A stretch of DNA of 64,000 nucleotides from Flavobacteriaceae bacterium UBA3339 (GCA_002360925.1 DERN01000003.1:388188-452187); one strand, 5' to 3'; positions 53,661-63,544 are shown, counted from the stretch's first letter. Translations and numbers: made by a program. Notes: generated by a model from the letters alone, not told the origin.

Positions 53661-56006
53661 TTAAAAAGGTATTGTTATAAAAATTTGAAAGGATCTACCT
53701 AACTCCGGAATATCCAAAGCGCGATAGAAACTGTTGTGATGATAGTAAACCGTGTTAAAAACATTGTTTACCTGAAAACGAATTTGTGGTTTAAAACGAT
53801 TCCATTTCAAGGTAGAGCTCCACTGTGCATTTGCAACGATATATCCAGGAGTTACTGCTTCGTTTTGCGCAATACGATTTTGCTGTAACGCCGCTTTTAT
53901 ACCGACTTGAAATTGATTTGTTTCTAGGAAATTCGTTTCGTTAAATTCATAACGAACATTTAATTGTCCATTAATTGGAGTCGAGAAAGGTAACGGAAAG
54001 TCTAATCCGTCTTCTCTAATTTGTTTATTATATAAATAGGCTGCTTGTGCCTGAATTCCTATTTTATTCCACTGATAATTTGCATCAATTTCTAAACCGG
54101 TTAACAATGCTTTTGATTGCTCATAACGATAAACTTGTCCGCCGTGAGGTAAAATCGAAAAGATTCCGGTTGGTTTTAAAAAGATGTAATTTGCGAAATA
54201 ATACAAATAAGCACTTGCATCAAGCTTAAAATTGTTCTTGTGATAATGATGATTAAAATCGGCTGCCCAACCTTTTTCTACATTTAAATTCGGATTTCCT
54301 AGTTCGTGACGGAAAGCTCCATGGTGAATTCCGTTTGAACTTAATTCCATGGCTGTCGGAAATCGAAAATTTGAAGAAATCGTTAAACTGCTATCCCAAT
54401 CTTCTGTAATTTGATGCGAAATTCCCAAAGCGAAATTTCCTCTCGAAAAGTCTTTAGAAGTCGCAATACTTCTCTGTGCATTTTCTAAAGCGTCATTTTC
54501 AGAATTTCCTTTTCCAATTAAATAGTCATACAAAACCTCATCAAAATAACCTTCCACTTTTAAATTCGCTCTATCGTATCGTGCACCGAATTCAATGTTT
54601 GTTTTAGGCGTAATATTCCATAAATGCTTTCCAAAAACACCTACATTCCAACGATTATAAGCCGGCATTAAATAACTGTAACCCGCAATGTCATTTGTTT
54701 GATATTGCTGTTGAACGCCAAAAATTGTTGTGTGATCTAAAAGCCAATCTTTTTTATATGTTAGTTCAGAATTTAACGTATTTAGTTTAAAATCTAATTC
54801 TAAATTAGGATTGATTTCAGGTGGTTTTTGATTTGCATAATGCGAATGAAAAAAGCTTTGCTCTTGACGGTGGTTTCGCTGAAATCCCATTTTAAAATCC
54901 CATTCGTCATGTATATTTGTCCATTTCGCGTGATACGTTATTTTGGTGTGATATACTTGCTGAAAAGGCATTCCAATATTTCGATCAGAACCATCGGGTT
55001 TTGCATCTTCTACAGACGGAATTCCATGCGCGCCGGCAAAAAAACCTGACTTACTTTGAAACTGACTTACACTTAAAATACTTTGAAACTGATCGGAAAC
55101 AAAACCCCATTGTCCGTAAATCGATAGTTCATTTCCTGCTGTATTTGTCATATTTCCATTCGTCAATGGAATTTTTGTTCCCAAATAAGTAATTTCATCC
55201 ACCGGAACTTTAAAATCGGCATACGTTGTATATGATGTTTTAAACTTATAAAAATGTTGTCCGCTTTTATAAGATAAATTCAACGCATTTGCCCACGATT
55301 TATTAACCGAATTCGCCGTTGTAATGTATTGCCCTTTTAATCCGTCAACAGGAATGGTTTCGTTATTTACTTCAATAACACCGGCAATGGCGTCAGATCC
55401 GTGCGTAATAGTTCCCACTCCTTTTATAACTTCAACACTTTCGGTCGTTAAAGCATCTAGCTCTAATCCGTGATCGGCGCCCCATTGCTGACCTTCTTGT
55501 TTAATTCCGTTTTCGGTCACAGCCATTCGGGTAAAACCTAATCCGCGCATCATGGGTTTTGCCGTTTGCGAACCAATTGTTACAGCGTCTAATCCTACGA
55601 CATTTGACAATGTTTTAGAAAGACTTCCGCTATAATTTTGTTGAAGATATTTTTGAGTAACTTTTTGTTGATTGTATGTTTTTTGTTGCGCAGTATGTAC
55701 CACAATGGTTTCTAATGTTTCTTCCTCGTTTAAAACAATCGAAATGTTTCTCGAAGACTTTAAATCTATTTTTTTTTGATACAAAGCATATCCTTCTAAC
55801 TGAACTTTTAAAAGATATTCGCCTTGCTTTAGATTAGATAACACGAAACGTCCCGAAGCGTCGGAATTGGTACAAATGCTGCTTAAATCGATATGACTAT
55901 TTGCAATTGGTTCTCCGTAAACATCTGTAACCGTACCTTGAATTTGGTACTGACTCCACGATATAAACGAACACAAGAACAAAAAAGCCGTTAATAATAA
56001 ACGCAT
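53661..56006 (-). CDS. TonB-dependent receptor, probable metal uptake
   Basis: 781 residues: signal peptide (LLLTAFLFLCSFISWS), carboxypeptidase-regulatory-like N-terminal domain (about 20-100; GTVTDVYGEPIANSHI), plug (about 115-225; VVGLDAVTIGSQTAKPMMRG, GADHGLELDALTTESVEVIKG), and a barrel ending ITIPF. Grouping with a His-rich lipoprotein and a His/Cys small protein points to a metal ligand such as zinc, but the substrate is not proven. Confidence 0.9.
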   Translation of the reverse strand: MRLLLTAFLFLCSFISWSQYQIQGTVTDVYGEPIANSHIDLSSICTNSDASGRFVLSNLKQGEYLLKVQLEGYALYQKKIDLKSSRNISIVLNEEETLETIVVHTAQQKTYNQQKVTQKYLQQNYSGSLSKTLSNVVGLDAVTIGSQTAKPMMRGLGFTRMAVTENGIKQEGQQWGADHGLELDALTTESVEVIKGVGTITHGSDAIAGVIEVNNETIPVDGLKGQYITTANSVNKSWANALNLSYKSGQHFYKFKTSYTTYADFKVPVDEITYLGTKIPLTNGNMTNTAGNELSIYGQWGFVSDQFQSILSVSQFQSKSGFFAGAHGIPSVEDAKPDGSDRNIGMPFQQVYHTKITYHAKWTNIHDEWDFKMGFQRNHRQEQSFFHSHYANQKPPEINPNLELDFKLNTLNSELTYKKDWLLDHTTIFGVQQQYQTNDIAGYSYLMPAYNRWNVGVFGKHLWNITPKTNIEFGARYDRANLKVEGYFDEVLYDYLIGKGNSENDALENAQRSIATSKDFSRGNFALGISHQITEDWDSSLTISSNFRFPTAMELSSNGIHHGAFRHELGNPNLNVEKGWAADFNHHYHKNNFKLDASAYLYYFANYIFLKPTGIFSILPHGGQVYRYEQSKALLTGLEIDANYQWNKIGIQAQAAYLYNKQIREDGLDFPLPFSTPINGQLNVRYEFNETNFLETNQFQVGIKAALQQNRIAQNEAVTPGYIVANAQWSSTLKWNRFKPQIRFQVNNVFNTVYYHHNSFYRALDIPELGRSFQIFITIPF

Positions 56007-56045
56007 TTTGAACTTATTTATGTTAGTAAATAATTGATAAACTAT

Positions 56046-56390
56046 TTAAACATAAACAGGTGGCGCACGAAGAGAAAAGTAATTAAACGAGATTTCGACA
56101 AAATCGAAGTGATAAATCGCGTTTAATTTTTGATAGATAGAATTTGTATAAAATACAACCGAATCGAATGATAAGATTGTAAATGGACTTAAAGTGAAAT
56201 GACAGATCTGACAATCATCTGAATGATGCTTTACTGCTTTTTCTGTTTTCGAATGATGAGCATGCTCTGTATTTTGATTTCCAAAATATTCCTGAATTAA
56301 ATGCGAATAGCTATGCGTCGATTGAAACAACAATGTTGCCATGACACACAAACTTAAGAAAAACGATATAAAACGCTTATTCACACTCAT
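56046..56390 (-). CDS. His-rich small exported protein (DUF2946-like)
   Basis: 114 residues with an N-terminal signal or anchor (RFISFFLSLCVMATLLFQS), a His-rich stretch (EHAHHSKTEKAVKHHSDDCQICHF) including a C-x-x-C motif, and a C-terminus ending SLRAPPVYV. This layout is common for small proteins before metal-related TonB receptors. 40 bp upstream of the receptor gene and probably in the same operon; may be a periplasmic metal-binding helper (inference). Confidence 0.7.
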   Translation of the reverse strand: MSVNKRFISFFLSLCVMATLLFQSTHSYSHLIQEYFGNQNTEHAHHSKTEKAVKHHSDDCQICHFTLSPFTILSFDSVVFYTNSIYQKLNAIYHFDFVEISFNYFSLRAPPVYV

Positions 56391-56445
56391 TTTACAAAAA
56401 TAGAGAAAGTTTTTTAGAATAAATCTATTTTAGAATTCTTTTTTA

Positions 56446-57615
56446 TTATTTGATTTTTTTAGCAGCATATACTTTTTTCGAAACGAAGTAATAATACAAC
56501 AATCCTACAAAAGCTAAAATACCACCTATAACAAACAAGTTTCCAAAACTTGGTAAAACGGTTGCTAAAAATCCACTAATAACCATTCCGATTCCAATAC
56601 CTAAATCGTAAAAGGTAAAAAAAGTTGAATTTGCTGTTCCGCGCTGATCATTTGTACCCACATTGATAATCATGGTTTGAAAAGAAGGTGAAGCCATTCC
56701 GTAACCCAATCCAATAAAAATTGCCGATCCAAAATACAACGTTTCCGACGTAGCCAATCCAAAAGCAGTATATCCCAATCCAATAATCAGCAAAGAAACC
56801 AGCATTAATTGGTTTACATAACCTAAATCTAATAAACGACCTGCAAATAAACGAGAAGCCGCCATTCCGATTGCCATAAACAAAAAGAAAAATCCTGTGC
56901 TTGAAATCTTTAATTCATGCAAACCGAATTTTGCAGCATAGGTGAAAAGCATTCCGTAACTAATCGAAATAAACAACACATTTATTCCGATTGGAACTGC
57001 AGGTTTTAAAATAAATCGATCTAACGAAAGTACTTCTTTTTTACGGGTTTCTCTTTTCGGAACTTTAATAGTTAAAGCAGTTAATAATCCTAAAATTCCG
57101 ACAATAATGGTACTGTAAAAATTATATTCAAACGGATATTTTTCATACAAATACAATCCTATAAACGGACCAATAGACATGGCGACTGTTGTGGTTAATC
57201 CAAAAAAGCCAATTCCTTCTCCTCTTCTTTCAGACGGAATAATATCAATCGCAACCGTGCTACTACTTGTGGTAATAACACTCCATGTAATTCCGTGCAT
57301 CATTCTTGCCAAAACAAAAAGTGCAATGGTCGAAGCCCACATATAACCAAAATATACAAACACAAAAAAGAAATAGGCGATAATGTATACTTTTTTGCGC
57401 GAATACGAATCGACAATGTAGCCCGAAAACGGTCGCACAAGCAAGGTAGCAATAATATAACTTGCCAAAATTAATCCTGTTTCGGCTTCTGTCGCTCCGT
57501 ATTTTTCACCAATATAAAACGGCATGGTGGTACCGATTAAATAAAAAGCAAACCCCATTAAAAAGTTTGCAAAACAAGCTTTTAAAAAATTACTTGTCCA
57601 CAGTTTTTCTTTCAT
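56446..57615 (-). CDS. MFS transporter
   Basis: 389 residues, 12 predicted membrane segments. Loop 2-3 carries RPFSGYIVDSYSRKKVY, the MFS motif A form, and a second RLFAGRLLDLG is in the C-terminal half. Group resembles YfcJ/arabinose-efflux-type exporters; substrate unknown. It has a terminator on the 5' side and a separate transcript from asd. Confidence 0.9.
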   Translation of the reverse strand: MKEKLWTSNFLKACFANFLMGFAFYLIGTTMPFYIGEKYGATEAETGLILASYIIATLLVRPFSGYIVDSYSRKKVYIIAYFFFVFVYFGYMWASTIALFVLARMMHGITWSVITTSSSTVAIDIIPSERRGEGIGFFGLTTTVAMSIGPFIGLYLYEKYPFEYNFYSTIIVGILGLLTALTIKVPKRETRKKEVLSLDRFILKPAVPIGINVLFISISYGMLFTYAAKFGLHELKISSTGFFFLFMAIGMAASRLFAGRLLDLGYVNQLMLVSLLIIGLGYTAFGLATSETLYFGSAIFIGLGYGMASPSFQTMIINVGTNDQRGTANSTFFTFYDLGIGIGMVISGFLATVLPSFGNLFVIGGILAFVGLLYYYFVSKKVYAAKKIK

Positions 57616-57626
57616 GATATAAAACG

Positions 57627-57660
57627 AGGAAAGTTCCTAATTATATTAGAAACTTTCCTT
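57627..57660 (-). terminator. Terminator after asd
   Basis: AGGAAAGTT and AACTTTCCT form a 9-bp stem in the gap between asd and the MFS gene; the loop is 15 bases and the downstream T run is broken. Confidence 0.65.
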
Positions 57661-57688
57661 TATTATTTATAATTACAAGGTGTATTAA

Positions 57689-58681
57689 CTACCCAATTAA
57701 GTTGTTTTCTAATAAATATTCTGCAATCTGAATGGTGTTTGTAGCAGCTCCTTTACGTAAATTATCAGCAACAATCCACATGTTTAATGTGTTTGGTTGA
57801 CTTTCGTCTCTACGGATTCTTCCTACAAAAACTTCATTTTTATTTTGTGCATATAAAGGCATCGGATACGTATTGGTGTCAGTATTATCCTGAACCATAA
57901 TTCCTGAGGTTTCTTGCAGTAAAGCGCGAACTTTATTTAAATCGAAATCGTTTTCAAATTCAATATTTACGGCTTCGCTATGTCCGCCAACTACCGGAAT
58001 ACGAACTGCTGTTGCCGTAACTTTAATCGAATCATCTAACATGATTTTTTTCGTCTCGTTCGTCAACTTCATTTCTTCTTTTGTGTAACCATTATCTAAA
58101 AACGAATCGCAATGAGGAATCGCATTTCTATGGATCTGATAATGATACGCCATTTCGCCTTTTTCACCTTTGTATTCATTTTCTAACTGTTGAACCGCTT
58201 TTACGCCCGTTCCTGTAATAGATTGATACGTTGAAACAACAACACGTTTAATTTTGTACTCTTTGTGTAAAGGCGCCAAAGCCATAACCAACTGAATGGT
58301 AGAACAATTTGGATTTGCGATGATTTTATCGTCTTTTGTTAAAATATTTGCATTGATTTCCGGAACAACCAATTTCTTTGTTGGATCCATTCTCCAAGCC
58401 GATGAATTATCTACAACCGTAATTCCTGCTTTAGCAAATTTTGGTGCCCATTCTAACGAAGTTTCTCCACCTGCCGAAAACAAAGCAACATCAGGTTTCA
58501 TTTCTACGGCTGTTTGCAAATTAACCACCTTATACTTCTTATCCTTAAAAGTAATTTCTTTTCCGACCGACTTTTCTGATGCTACAGGAATTAATTCAGT
58601 TACAGGAAAATTACGTTCTGCCAAAACATTCAGCATTACCTCGCCAACCATACCGGTTGCGCCAACTACAGCTACTCTCAT
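57689..58681 (-). CDS. asd: Aspartate-semialdehyde dehydrogenase
   Basis: Reduces aspartyl phosphate to the semialdehyde for Lys, Met, Thr and diaminopimelate. 330 residues: VAVVGATGMVGEVML at the start, active-site Cys126 in ANPNCSTIQL, and GGHSEA with the catalytic His; RVPVVGGHSE-type context is complete. A -7 box (minus-strand TAATTTTG, 58723-58730) lies upstream. Confidence 0.96.
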   Translation of the reverse strand: MRVAVVGATGMVGEVMLNVLAERNFPVTELIPVASEKSVGKEITFKDKKYKVVNLQTAVEMKPDVALFSAGGETSLEWAPKFAKAGITVVDNSSAWRMDPTKKLVVPEINANILTKDDKIIANPNCSTIQLVMALAPLHKEYKIKRVVVSTYQSITGTGVKAVQQLENEYKGEKGEMAYHYQIHRNAIPHCDSFLDNGYTKEEMKLTNETKKIMLDDSIKVTATAVRIPVVGGHSEAVNIEFENDFDLNKVRALLQETSGIMVQDNTDTNTYPMPLYAQNKNEVFVGRIRRDESQPNTLNMWIVADNLRKGAATNTIQIAEYLLENNLIG

Positions 58682-58722
58682 AAGAATAAAATTTAAATAA
58701 AATGATTAATAATTTGCAGTTG

Positions 58723-58730
58723 CAAAATTA
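58723..58730 (-). promoter_or_regulatory. -7 box for asd
   Basis: Minus-strand TAATTTTG fits TAnnTTTG, 42 bases upstream of the asd ATG. Confidence 0.5.
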
Positions 58731-58776
58731 GACAATTTTTCATCATTTTTTAACAGAAATTGATTTCTACAGAAAA

Positions 58777-60471
58777 TTAATTTATTTGCAGATCTTTTAT
58801 CTGAATTTGTAGTGTTGTTTTTCCTTTCCACTGATTTTCGGAAATAGAATATGCAACATTCATTAAACGCAAATTACGAGTGGCTTCTAATTGATTTCCC
58901 ATTTTAAAAGCGATTGCAGGAAATCCTTGCGAATTATTTTGCTTTATAAATAAACGTAGATGTTCATTATCTTTTCCAATAGTTTGCCCTGTTCCTGTAT
59001 CGAAAACATTCGGTGTTAAAAAAACCGGCGTCATATTTTCTGGGCCATGTGGTTCGAATTGTTTTAAGATTCGAAGATTTTTTTCATTCAAATCTTCAAA
59101 ATCAATCATGGCATCGATTTCTAATTCGGGTTCTTTTAGTTCTTCCGGAATGTTTTGAGAAACATATGCTTCAAAAGCGGTTTTAAAATGCTGATAATTT
59201 TCGGGCAAACACGTTAATCCAGCTGCATACATGTGTCCGCCAAACTGAATCAAATGTTCCGAACACGCTTCTAACGCTTCATAAACATCAAATCCTTTTA
59301 CAGAACGTGCCGAAGCAGCTAAATAATCGCCGCTTTTTGTAAAAACTAAAGTGGGTCTGTAATAAGTTTCAATCAATCGCGAAGCCACGATTCCAATAAC
59401 GCCTTTATGCCAATTTTCATCGAAAACAACGGTCGAAGAGGCATTTTCTTCATTCAATTCTTCTATCTGTAAAAGTGCTTCGCTTGTAATGGTTTGATCT
59501 AACTCTCTTCGACTTGAATTGAATAGATCAATTTCCTGAGCTACTTTTTCGGCTTGTTCTAAATCGAATTCTGTTAATAATTTCACGGCAAAATTTCCGT
59601 GTTTGATTCTTCCTGCCGCATTAATTTTCGGAGCGATTTTAAAAACAACATCTGTAATACTGAATTCTGAAAGCGAATACATTTGCATTAACGCCTGTAA
59701 ACCCGGACGCGGATCGCTGTTGATAACCTGTAAACCGTAAAAAGCCAACGTTCGGTTTTCGCCTGTAATAGGAACGATATCGGCAGCAATTGCTGTTGCA
59801 ACCAAATCGAGATACGGAATTAGATTTTCGATTGAATATCCACGTTTTTCATTTAAAGCCTGAATTACTTTAAAACCAACTCCACAACCGCATAATTCTT
59901 TATAAGGATAGTTACAATCTGTTTGTTTGGCGTCTAAAACTGCAACTGCATTCGGAATTTCATTTCCGGGTAAATGATGATCGCAAATAATAAAATCGAT
60001 TTCTTTTTTTGAAGCGTATTCAATTTTATCGGCAGATTTAATTCCGCAATCTAATGCAATAATCAATGTGAATTCATTATCGGAAGCATAATCGATTCCT
60101 TGAAATGAAATTCCATAACCTTCGGCATATCTATCGGGAATATACGTGTCAATTTCTGCGCCGATTGATCGTAAATACGAAGCCATTAAAGAAACCGCCG
60201 TGGTTCCGTCTACATCATAATCGCCAAAAACCAAAATACGTTCGTTGTTTTCTAATGCTTTTTCGATTCTAGAAACAGCTTTATCCATATCTTTCATCAA
60301 ATACGGATCATGCAAATCGTTTAAAGAAGGACGGAAAAAAGCGCGCGCCTCGTCGAAAGTTGTAATTCCGCGCTGCTCAAGCAAAACCGCAATTAAAGGA
60401 TGAATATTTAATTGTGTTTGCAATGTTTGAATAACAAAGGAATTTGGTATTTCTTTTAAGGTCCAACGCAT
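58777..60471 (-). CDS. recJ: Single-stranded-DNA-specific exonuclease RecJ
   Basis: 5'-3' ssDNA exonuclease of recombination and repair, 564 residues. The DHH catalytic core shows FGDYDVDGTTAVSLM, LDCGIKSADKIEYA and DHHLPGNEIPNA; DHHA1 carries ASARSVKGFDVYEAL and FGGHMYAAGLT. The C-terminal OB-like domain (about 460-564) is present, so the protein is full-length. Confidence 0.95.
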   Translation of the reverse strand: MRWTLKEIPNSFVIQTLQTQLNIHPLIAVLLEQRGITTFDEARAFFRPSLNDLHDPYLMKDMDKAVSRIEKALENNERILVFGDYDVDGTTAVSLMASYLRSIGAEIDTYIPDRYAEGYGISFQGIDYASDNEFTLIIALDCGIKSADKIEYASKKEIDFIICDHHLPGNEIPNAVAVLDAKQTDCNYPYKELCGCGVGFKVIQALNEKRGYSIENLIPYLDLVATAIAADIVPITGENRTLAFYGLQVINSDPRPGLQALMQMYSLSEFSITDVVFKIAPKINAAGRIKHGNFAVKLLTEFDLEQAEKVAQEIDLFNSSRRELDQTITSEALLQIEELNEENASSTVVFDENWHKGVIGIVASRLIETYYRPTLVFTKSGDYLAASARSVKGFDVYEALEACSEHLIQFGGHMYAAGLTCLPENYQHFKTAFEAYVSQNIPEELKEPELEIDAMIDFEDLNEKNLRILKQFEPHGPENMTPVFLTPNVFDTGTGQTIGKDNEHLRLFIKQNNSQGFPAIAFKMGNQLEATRNLRLMNVAYSISENQWKGKTTLQIQIKDLQIN

Positions 60472-60484
60472 TTAATCCAAATAT

Positions 60485-60763
60485 TTAGTTAATGAAAAAA
60501 ACCAGCCAAATAATAAAGAAAACCAATATTAAACCAAGTATATTAATACATAGTATAAAAGAGCTTTCTTTAAACTTATTTGTAAATGTGAATATAGATG
60601 GAATAATGAGAATATTTAAAAACAACGAGAAGGGTAAAAACATGTATCCAAATCCCATTGCACCACCAGATTCTTTTATTATTATAAAGCTTGTAGGAAT
60701 GAAAAAAGCATTCGCTATCAAAATAGCAATAGAAATAATCCTATTTACTACTTTTATATTCAT
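60485..60763 (-). CDS. Small three-TM membrane protein
   Basis: 92 residues with three hydrophobic segments (about 8-27, 37-58, 68-90). No family recognised. It sits between recJ (13 bp) and the OsmC gene (5 bp) on the same strand, so is probably co-transcribed. An antisense ORF covers the same span and is treated as a shadow. Confidence 0.6.
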   Translation of the reverse strand: MNIKVVNRIISIAILIANAFFIPTSFIIIKESGGAMGFGYMFLPFSLFLNILIIPSIFTFTNKFKESSFILCINILGLILVFFIIWLVFFIN

Positions 60764-60768
60764 TTCAT

Positions 60769-61179
60769 CTACTTAAAAATCACATCAATTTTAATATCGG
60801 CAAATTTTTCAAACATTTTCATTACTCCGCAATATTTTTCGACTGAAAGGTTTACAATTTTTTGAAGTTTTTCTTCTTCTAATTCTTTTCCGCTAAAAAT
60901 ATAACGAATATAAACAGTGTGATATGTTGCCGCATCTTCGTCGGTTAATTCGGCATCGGTTTCAATACTGAAATCATCAACCTTTAAACGCATTTTTTTA
61001 ATAAGCGACGCAACATCTAAACCCGAACAACCCGCTAAAGACGATAACATTAAAGCTTTTGGGCGCATTCCGTTTCCGTCGCCACCTTGTTCTACAGGAA
61101 CATCGATCTTTATTTTTCCATCGGGAAGTATGCTTTCAAAAGCCATATTTCCCATCCATTTTGTTACTACTTTATGCAT
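60769..61179 (-). CDS. OsmC family protein
   Basis: 136-residue hydroperoxide-reductase-fold protein. Two redox Cys are in place: SSLAGCSGLDVASL (about residue 51) and VEKYCGVMKMF near residue 117, as needed for peroxidatic and resolving roles. Cytosolic. Its start overlaps the rsmI stop by 8 bases. Confidence 0.92.
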   Translation of the reverse strand: MHKVVTKWMGNMAFESILPDGKIKIDVPVEQGGDGNGMRPKALMLSSLAGCSGLDVASLIKKMRLKVDDFSIETDAELTDEDAATYHTVYIRYIFSGKELEEEKLQKIVNLSVEKYCGVMKMFEKFADIKIDVIFK

Positions 61180-61870
61180 CTTTCTTCAATTTTTTTTCTT
61201 TTGTTTTTCCAGCTACAATCACTACGATTTCTCCTTTTGGTGCTTTTGCTTCAAAATGATTTAAAACTTCTTCAACTGTTCCGCGAACTGTTTCTTCGTG
61301 TAATTTAGACAACTCTCTTGAAACCGAAATTTGTCGATCAACTCCAAAATATTCTTTAAATTCCTGTAACGTTTTAACCAATTTATGTGGTGAAACGTAC
61401 AAAATCATAGTTCGAGTTTCTTCAGCTAAAATTAAATAACGTGTTTGACGTCCTTTTTTATCAGGCAAAAATCCTTCGAACACAAATTTATCGTTCGGCA
61501 AACCACTGTTTACAAGCGCCGGAACAAATGCTGTTGCGCCAGGCAAACATTCTACTTCGATCTGATTCTCTACACAAGCGCGTGTCAATAAAAAACCAGG
61601 ATCGGAAATTGCCGGAGTTCCTGCATCGGAAACCAATGCTACGGTTTGTCCGGACTTTATTTTTTGCACAACCATTTCGACCGTTTGGTGCTCGTTGTGC
61701 ATATGATGACTCATCATTGGAGTGTTTATTTCGAAATGCTTCATTAATTTGGCGCTTGTACGCGTGTCTTCCGCCAAAATTAAATCCGCTTCTTTCAATA
61801 CTTTTATGGCTCTAAAAGTCATGTCTTCCAAATTGCCGATTGGCGTAGGAACAATGAACAGTTTACTCAT
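61172..61870 (-). CDS. rsmI: 16S rRNA (cytidine-1402-2'-O)-methyltransferase
   Basis: 232-residue SAM-dependent methyltransferase of the tetrapyrrole-methylase fold: LFIVPTPIGNLEDMTFRA at the start, LAEDTRTSAKLMKHF and VSDAGTPAISDPGFLL are all diagnostic. Ends in a Lys-rich tail (KTKEKKLKKDA). Preceded by the acidic gene with 1-bp spacing. Confidence 0.96.
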   Translation of the reverse strand: MSKLFIVPTPIGNLEDMTFRAIKVLKEADLILAEDTRTSAKLMKHFEINTPMMSHHMHNEHQTVEMVVQKIKSGQTVALVSDAGTPAISDPGFLLTRACVENQIEVECLPGATAFVPALVNSGLPNDKFVFEGFLPDKKGRQTRYLILAEETRTMILYVSPHKLVKTLQEFKEYFGVDRQISVSRELSKLHEETVRGTVEEVLNHFEAKAPKGEIVVIVAGKTKEKKLKKDA

Positions 61871-61871
61871 T

Positions 61872-62828
61872 CTATAAAAATCTTTTTTCTACCAACTGCA
61901 TAAAACGCTGTTCGTATTCGTCTTTATCTTTCCAGTTATTAAAATCGGGTTTTACTAAATCTTCGATAAAATCCTTTGCTTCTTCGTAACTTCCTAAAGT
62001 ATTTAATTGCGAAATTACGCGATTTAAATCTTCCGAATTCCCGTTAAACAAATTCTTTTCAAAAGCAATTCGGTCGTTTAATCCAACAACAATGGTATTG
62101 TTAAATGCATCGTTGATTGTTTTATTTAAAGGAACTTGGTGAAACGAAACATTTCCGCCCATTGTTAAATGTTGATTTTCTTTAACAGGTTCCGTTTCTT
62201 CTTTTACCGGAATATCTTCTTGAATTTCATGATCGGCAACAAATAATTGTTCGTGCGAAACCGAAAAAACCGGATCAATTTCTAACGTAGCTCTTTCAAC
62301 CGCTTCTTTAGCATCTTCGATCGGATCGCGCTCTTCTATTTCTTCTATTTGTTCGTCGATTTCTTCAACCGTTTTTTGTGTTTCTTCAATCGAAGGCGTA
62401 AAAACAGGTTCATCATTTGTGGTAACTTCTTCTACTTTTTCGGTAGCTTCGGCTACTTTTTCATCTTCATTTACTTTTTCCGAAACGAATTCTTCTTCTG
62501 GAATCGAAATTTCATCATGATTTGAATCTTCTTTCAATTCTTCAATAACGATCAATTCTTCTTTATGAATTTCTTCGGTTTTGTTCTGAATAGATTCTTG
62601 AACCAAAGGTATTTCGGTATTTTTAGATTCGTCTGCAATTTCATTTAAACGATCTTCTGTAACCGAAGGATCTAATCTAAATTTATTGTCTTCGTAAAAC
62701 TTCAACAAAACCAACTTTTGATACAGTTTTTCGGTTTCGTTCAACAAACTATTCACATCAGACTTATCTTTTAACTGCAAAATTCTGTGTGCAATACTTA
62801 CCAAATCGGTTTCAATGATTTTCTTCAT
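61872..62828 (-). CDS. Acidic protein of unknown function
   Basis: 318 residues. The N-terminal helical part (about 1-70) is followed by a highly acidic low-complexity centre (about 75-215, rich in Glu, Val and Thr, with EEIDEQIEEIEERDPIED) and a conserved-looking C-terminal domain (about 225-318: VPLNKTINDAFNNTIVVGLNDRIAFEKNLFNG, DLNRVISQLNTLGSYEEAKDFIEDLV). That C-terminal domain is usual in the flavobacterial gene upstream of rsmI. No enzymatic motif. Function unassigned. Confidence 0.8.
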   Translation of the reverse strand: MKKIIETDLVSIAHRILQLKDKSDVNSLLNETEKLYQKLVLLKFYEDNKFRLDPSVTEDRLNEIADESKNTEIPLVQESIQNKTEEIHKEELIVIEELKEDSNHDEISIPEEEFVSEKVNEDEKVAEATEKVEEVTTNDEPVFTPSIEETQKTVEEIDEQIEEIEERDPIEDAKEAVERATLEIDPVFSVSHEQLFVADHEIQEDIPVKEETEPVKENQHLTMGGNVSFHQVPLNKTINDAFNNTIVVGLNDRIAFEKNLFNGNSEDLNRVISQLNTLGSYEEAKDFIEDLVKPDFNNWKDKDEYEQRFMQLVEKRFL

Positions 62829-62868
62829 AACTTTTTATTTCTTTAAAGAATTAGCGCTTTATTTTTGA

Positions 62869-62876
62869 TAAATTTG
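62869..62876 (+). promoter_or_regulatory. -7 box for tdk
   Basis: TAAATTTG matches TAnnTTTG, 53 bases before the tdk ATG and divergent from the acidic gene. Confidence 0.5.
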
Positions 62877-62929
62877 CGTTATACAAAGTAACATAAAAAA
62901 CTGTTGTAGACAACCACGAAAGAGATAAA

Positions 62930-63535
62930 ATGTTTTTAGAGAATACCGTAAATCATCAGGAACAATTTGGATGGATCGAAGTTATCTGCGGATCTATGTT
63001 TTCCGGAAAAACCGAAGAATTGATCCGAAGACTTCGTCGAGCGCAATTTGCAAAACAACGTGTCGAAATTTTTAAACCTTCGATTGATACTCGTTACGAC
63101 GACGATAGTGTTGTATCGCATCAAGGTTCCGAAATTCGTTCTACACCGGTTCCTGCAGCTGCAAACATTCGTATTTTAGCCGATGGTTGCGATGTGGTTG
63201 GAATTGACGAAGCTCAGTTTTTCGACGATGAAATTGTAACGGTTTGCAATGATCTTGCAAATGCAGGTATTCGAGTTATTGTTGCTGGTTTGGACATGGA
63301 TTTTAAAGGTCAGCCTTTTGGTCCGATGCCCGCATTAATGGCAACTGCCGAATATGTAACCAAAGTGCACGCCGTTTGTACACGAACAGGAAATTTAGCT
63401 AATTATAGTTTTAGAAAAGCTGCCAACGACAATTTGGTTATGCTAGGCGAAACCGAAGAATATGAACCTTTAAGCCGAGCTGCTTATTTTAAAGCAATGC
63501 GCGAACATCAGAAAACAGAAAAGCCAACTAAATAG
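62930..63535 (+). CDS. tdk: Thymidine kinase, type II
   Basis: Salvage phosphorylation of thymidine. 201 residues: P-loop GSMFSGKTEELIRRLRR, DEAQFFDDEIV and lasso KVHAVCTRTGNLANYSFR. The usual structural Zn site is degraded: the CxxC motif reads C-T-R-T and the distal Cys pair is absent, so the lasso must fold without zinc. Otherwise complete. Confidence 0.95.
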   Translation: MFLENTVNHQEQFGWIEVICGSMFSGKTEELIRRLRRAQFAKQRVEIFKPSIDTRYDDDSVVSHQGSEIRSTPVPAAANIRILADGCDVVGIDEAQFFDDEIVTVCNDLANAGIRVIVAGLDMDFKGQPFGPMPALMATAEYVTKVHAVCTRTGNLANYSFRKAANDNLVMLGETEEYEPLSRAAYFKAMREHQKTEKPTK

Positions 63536-63544
63536 TCGGCTTTT
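63519..63544 (+). terminator. Terminator overlapping the tdk stop
   Basis: AAAAGCC and GGCTTTT bracket the TAG stop in the loop region. Confidence 0.7.

Noticed and set aside
60492..60776. Plus-strand 94-codon ORF
   Set aside because: Mirror of the minus-strand membrane protein, which fits the spacing of the recJ-OsmC transcript.
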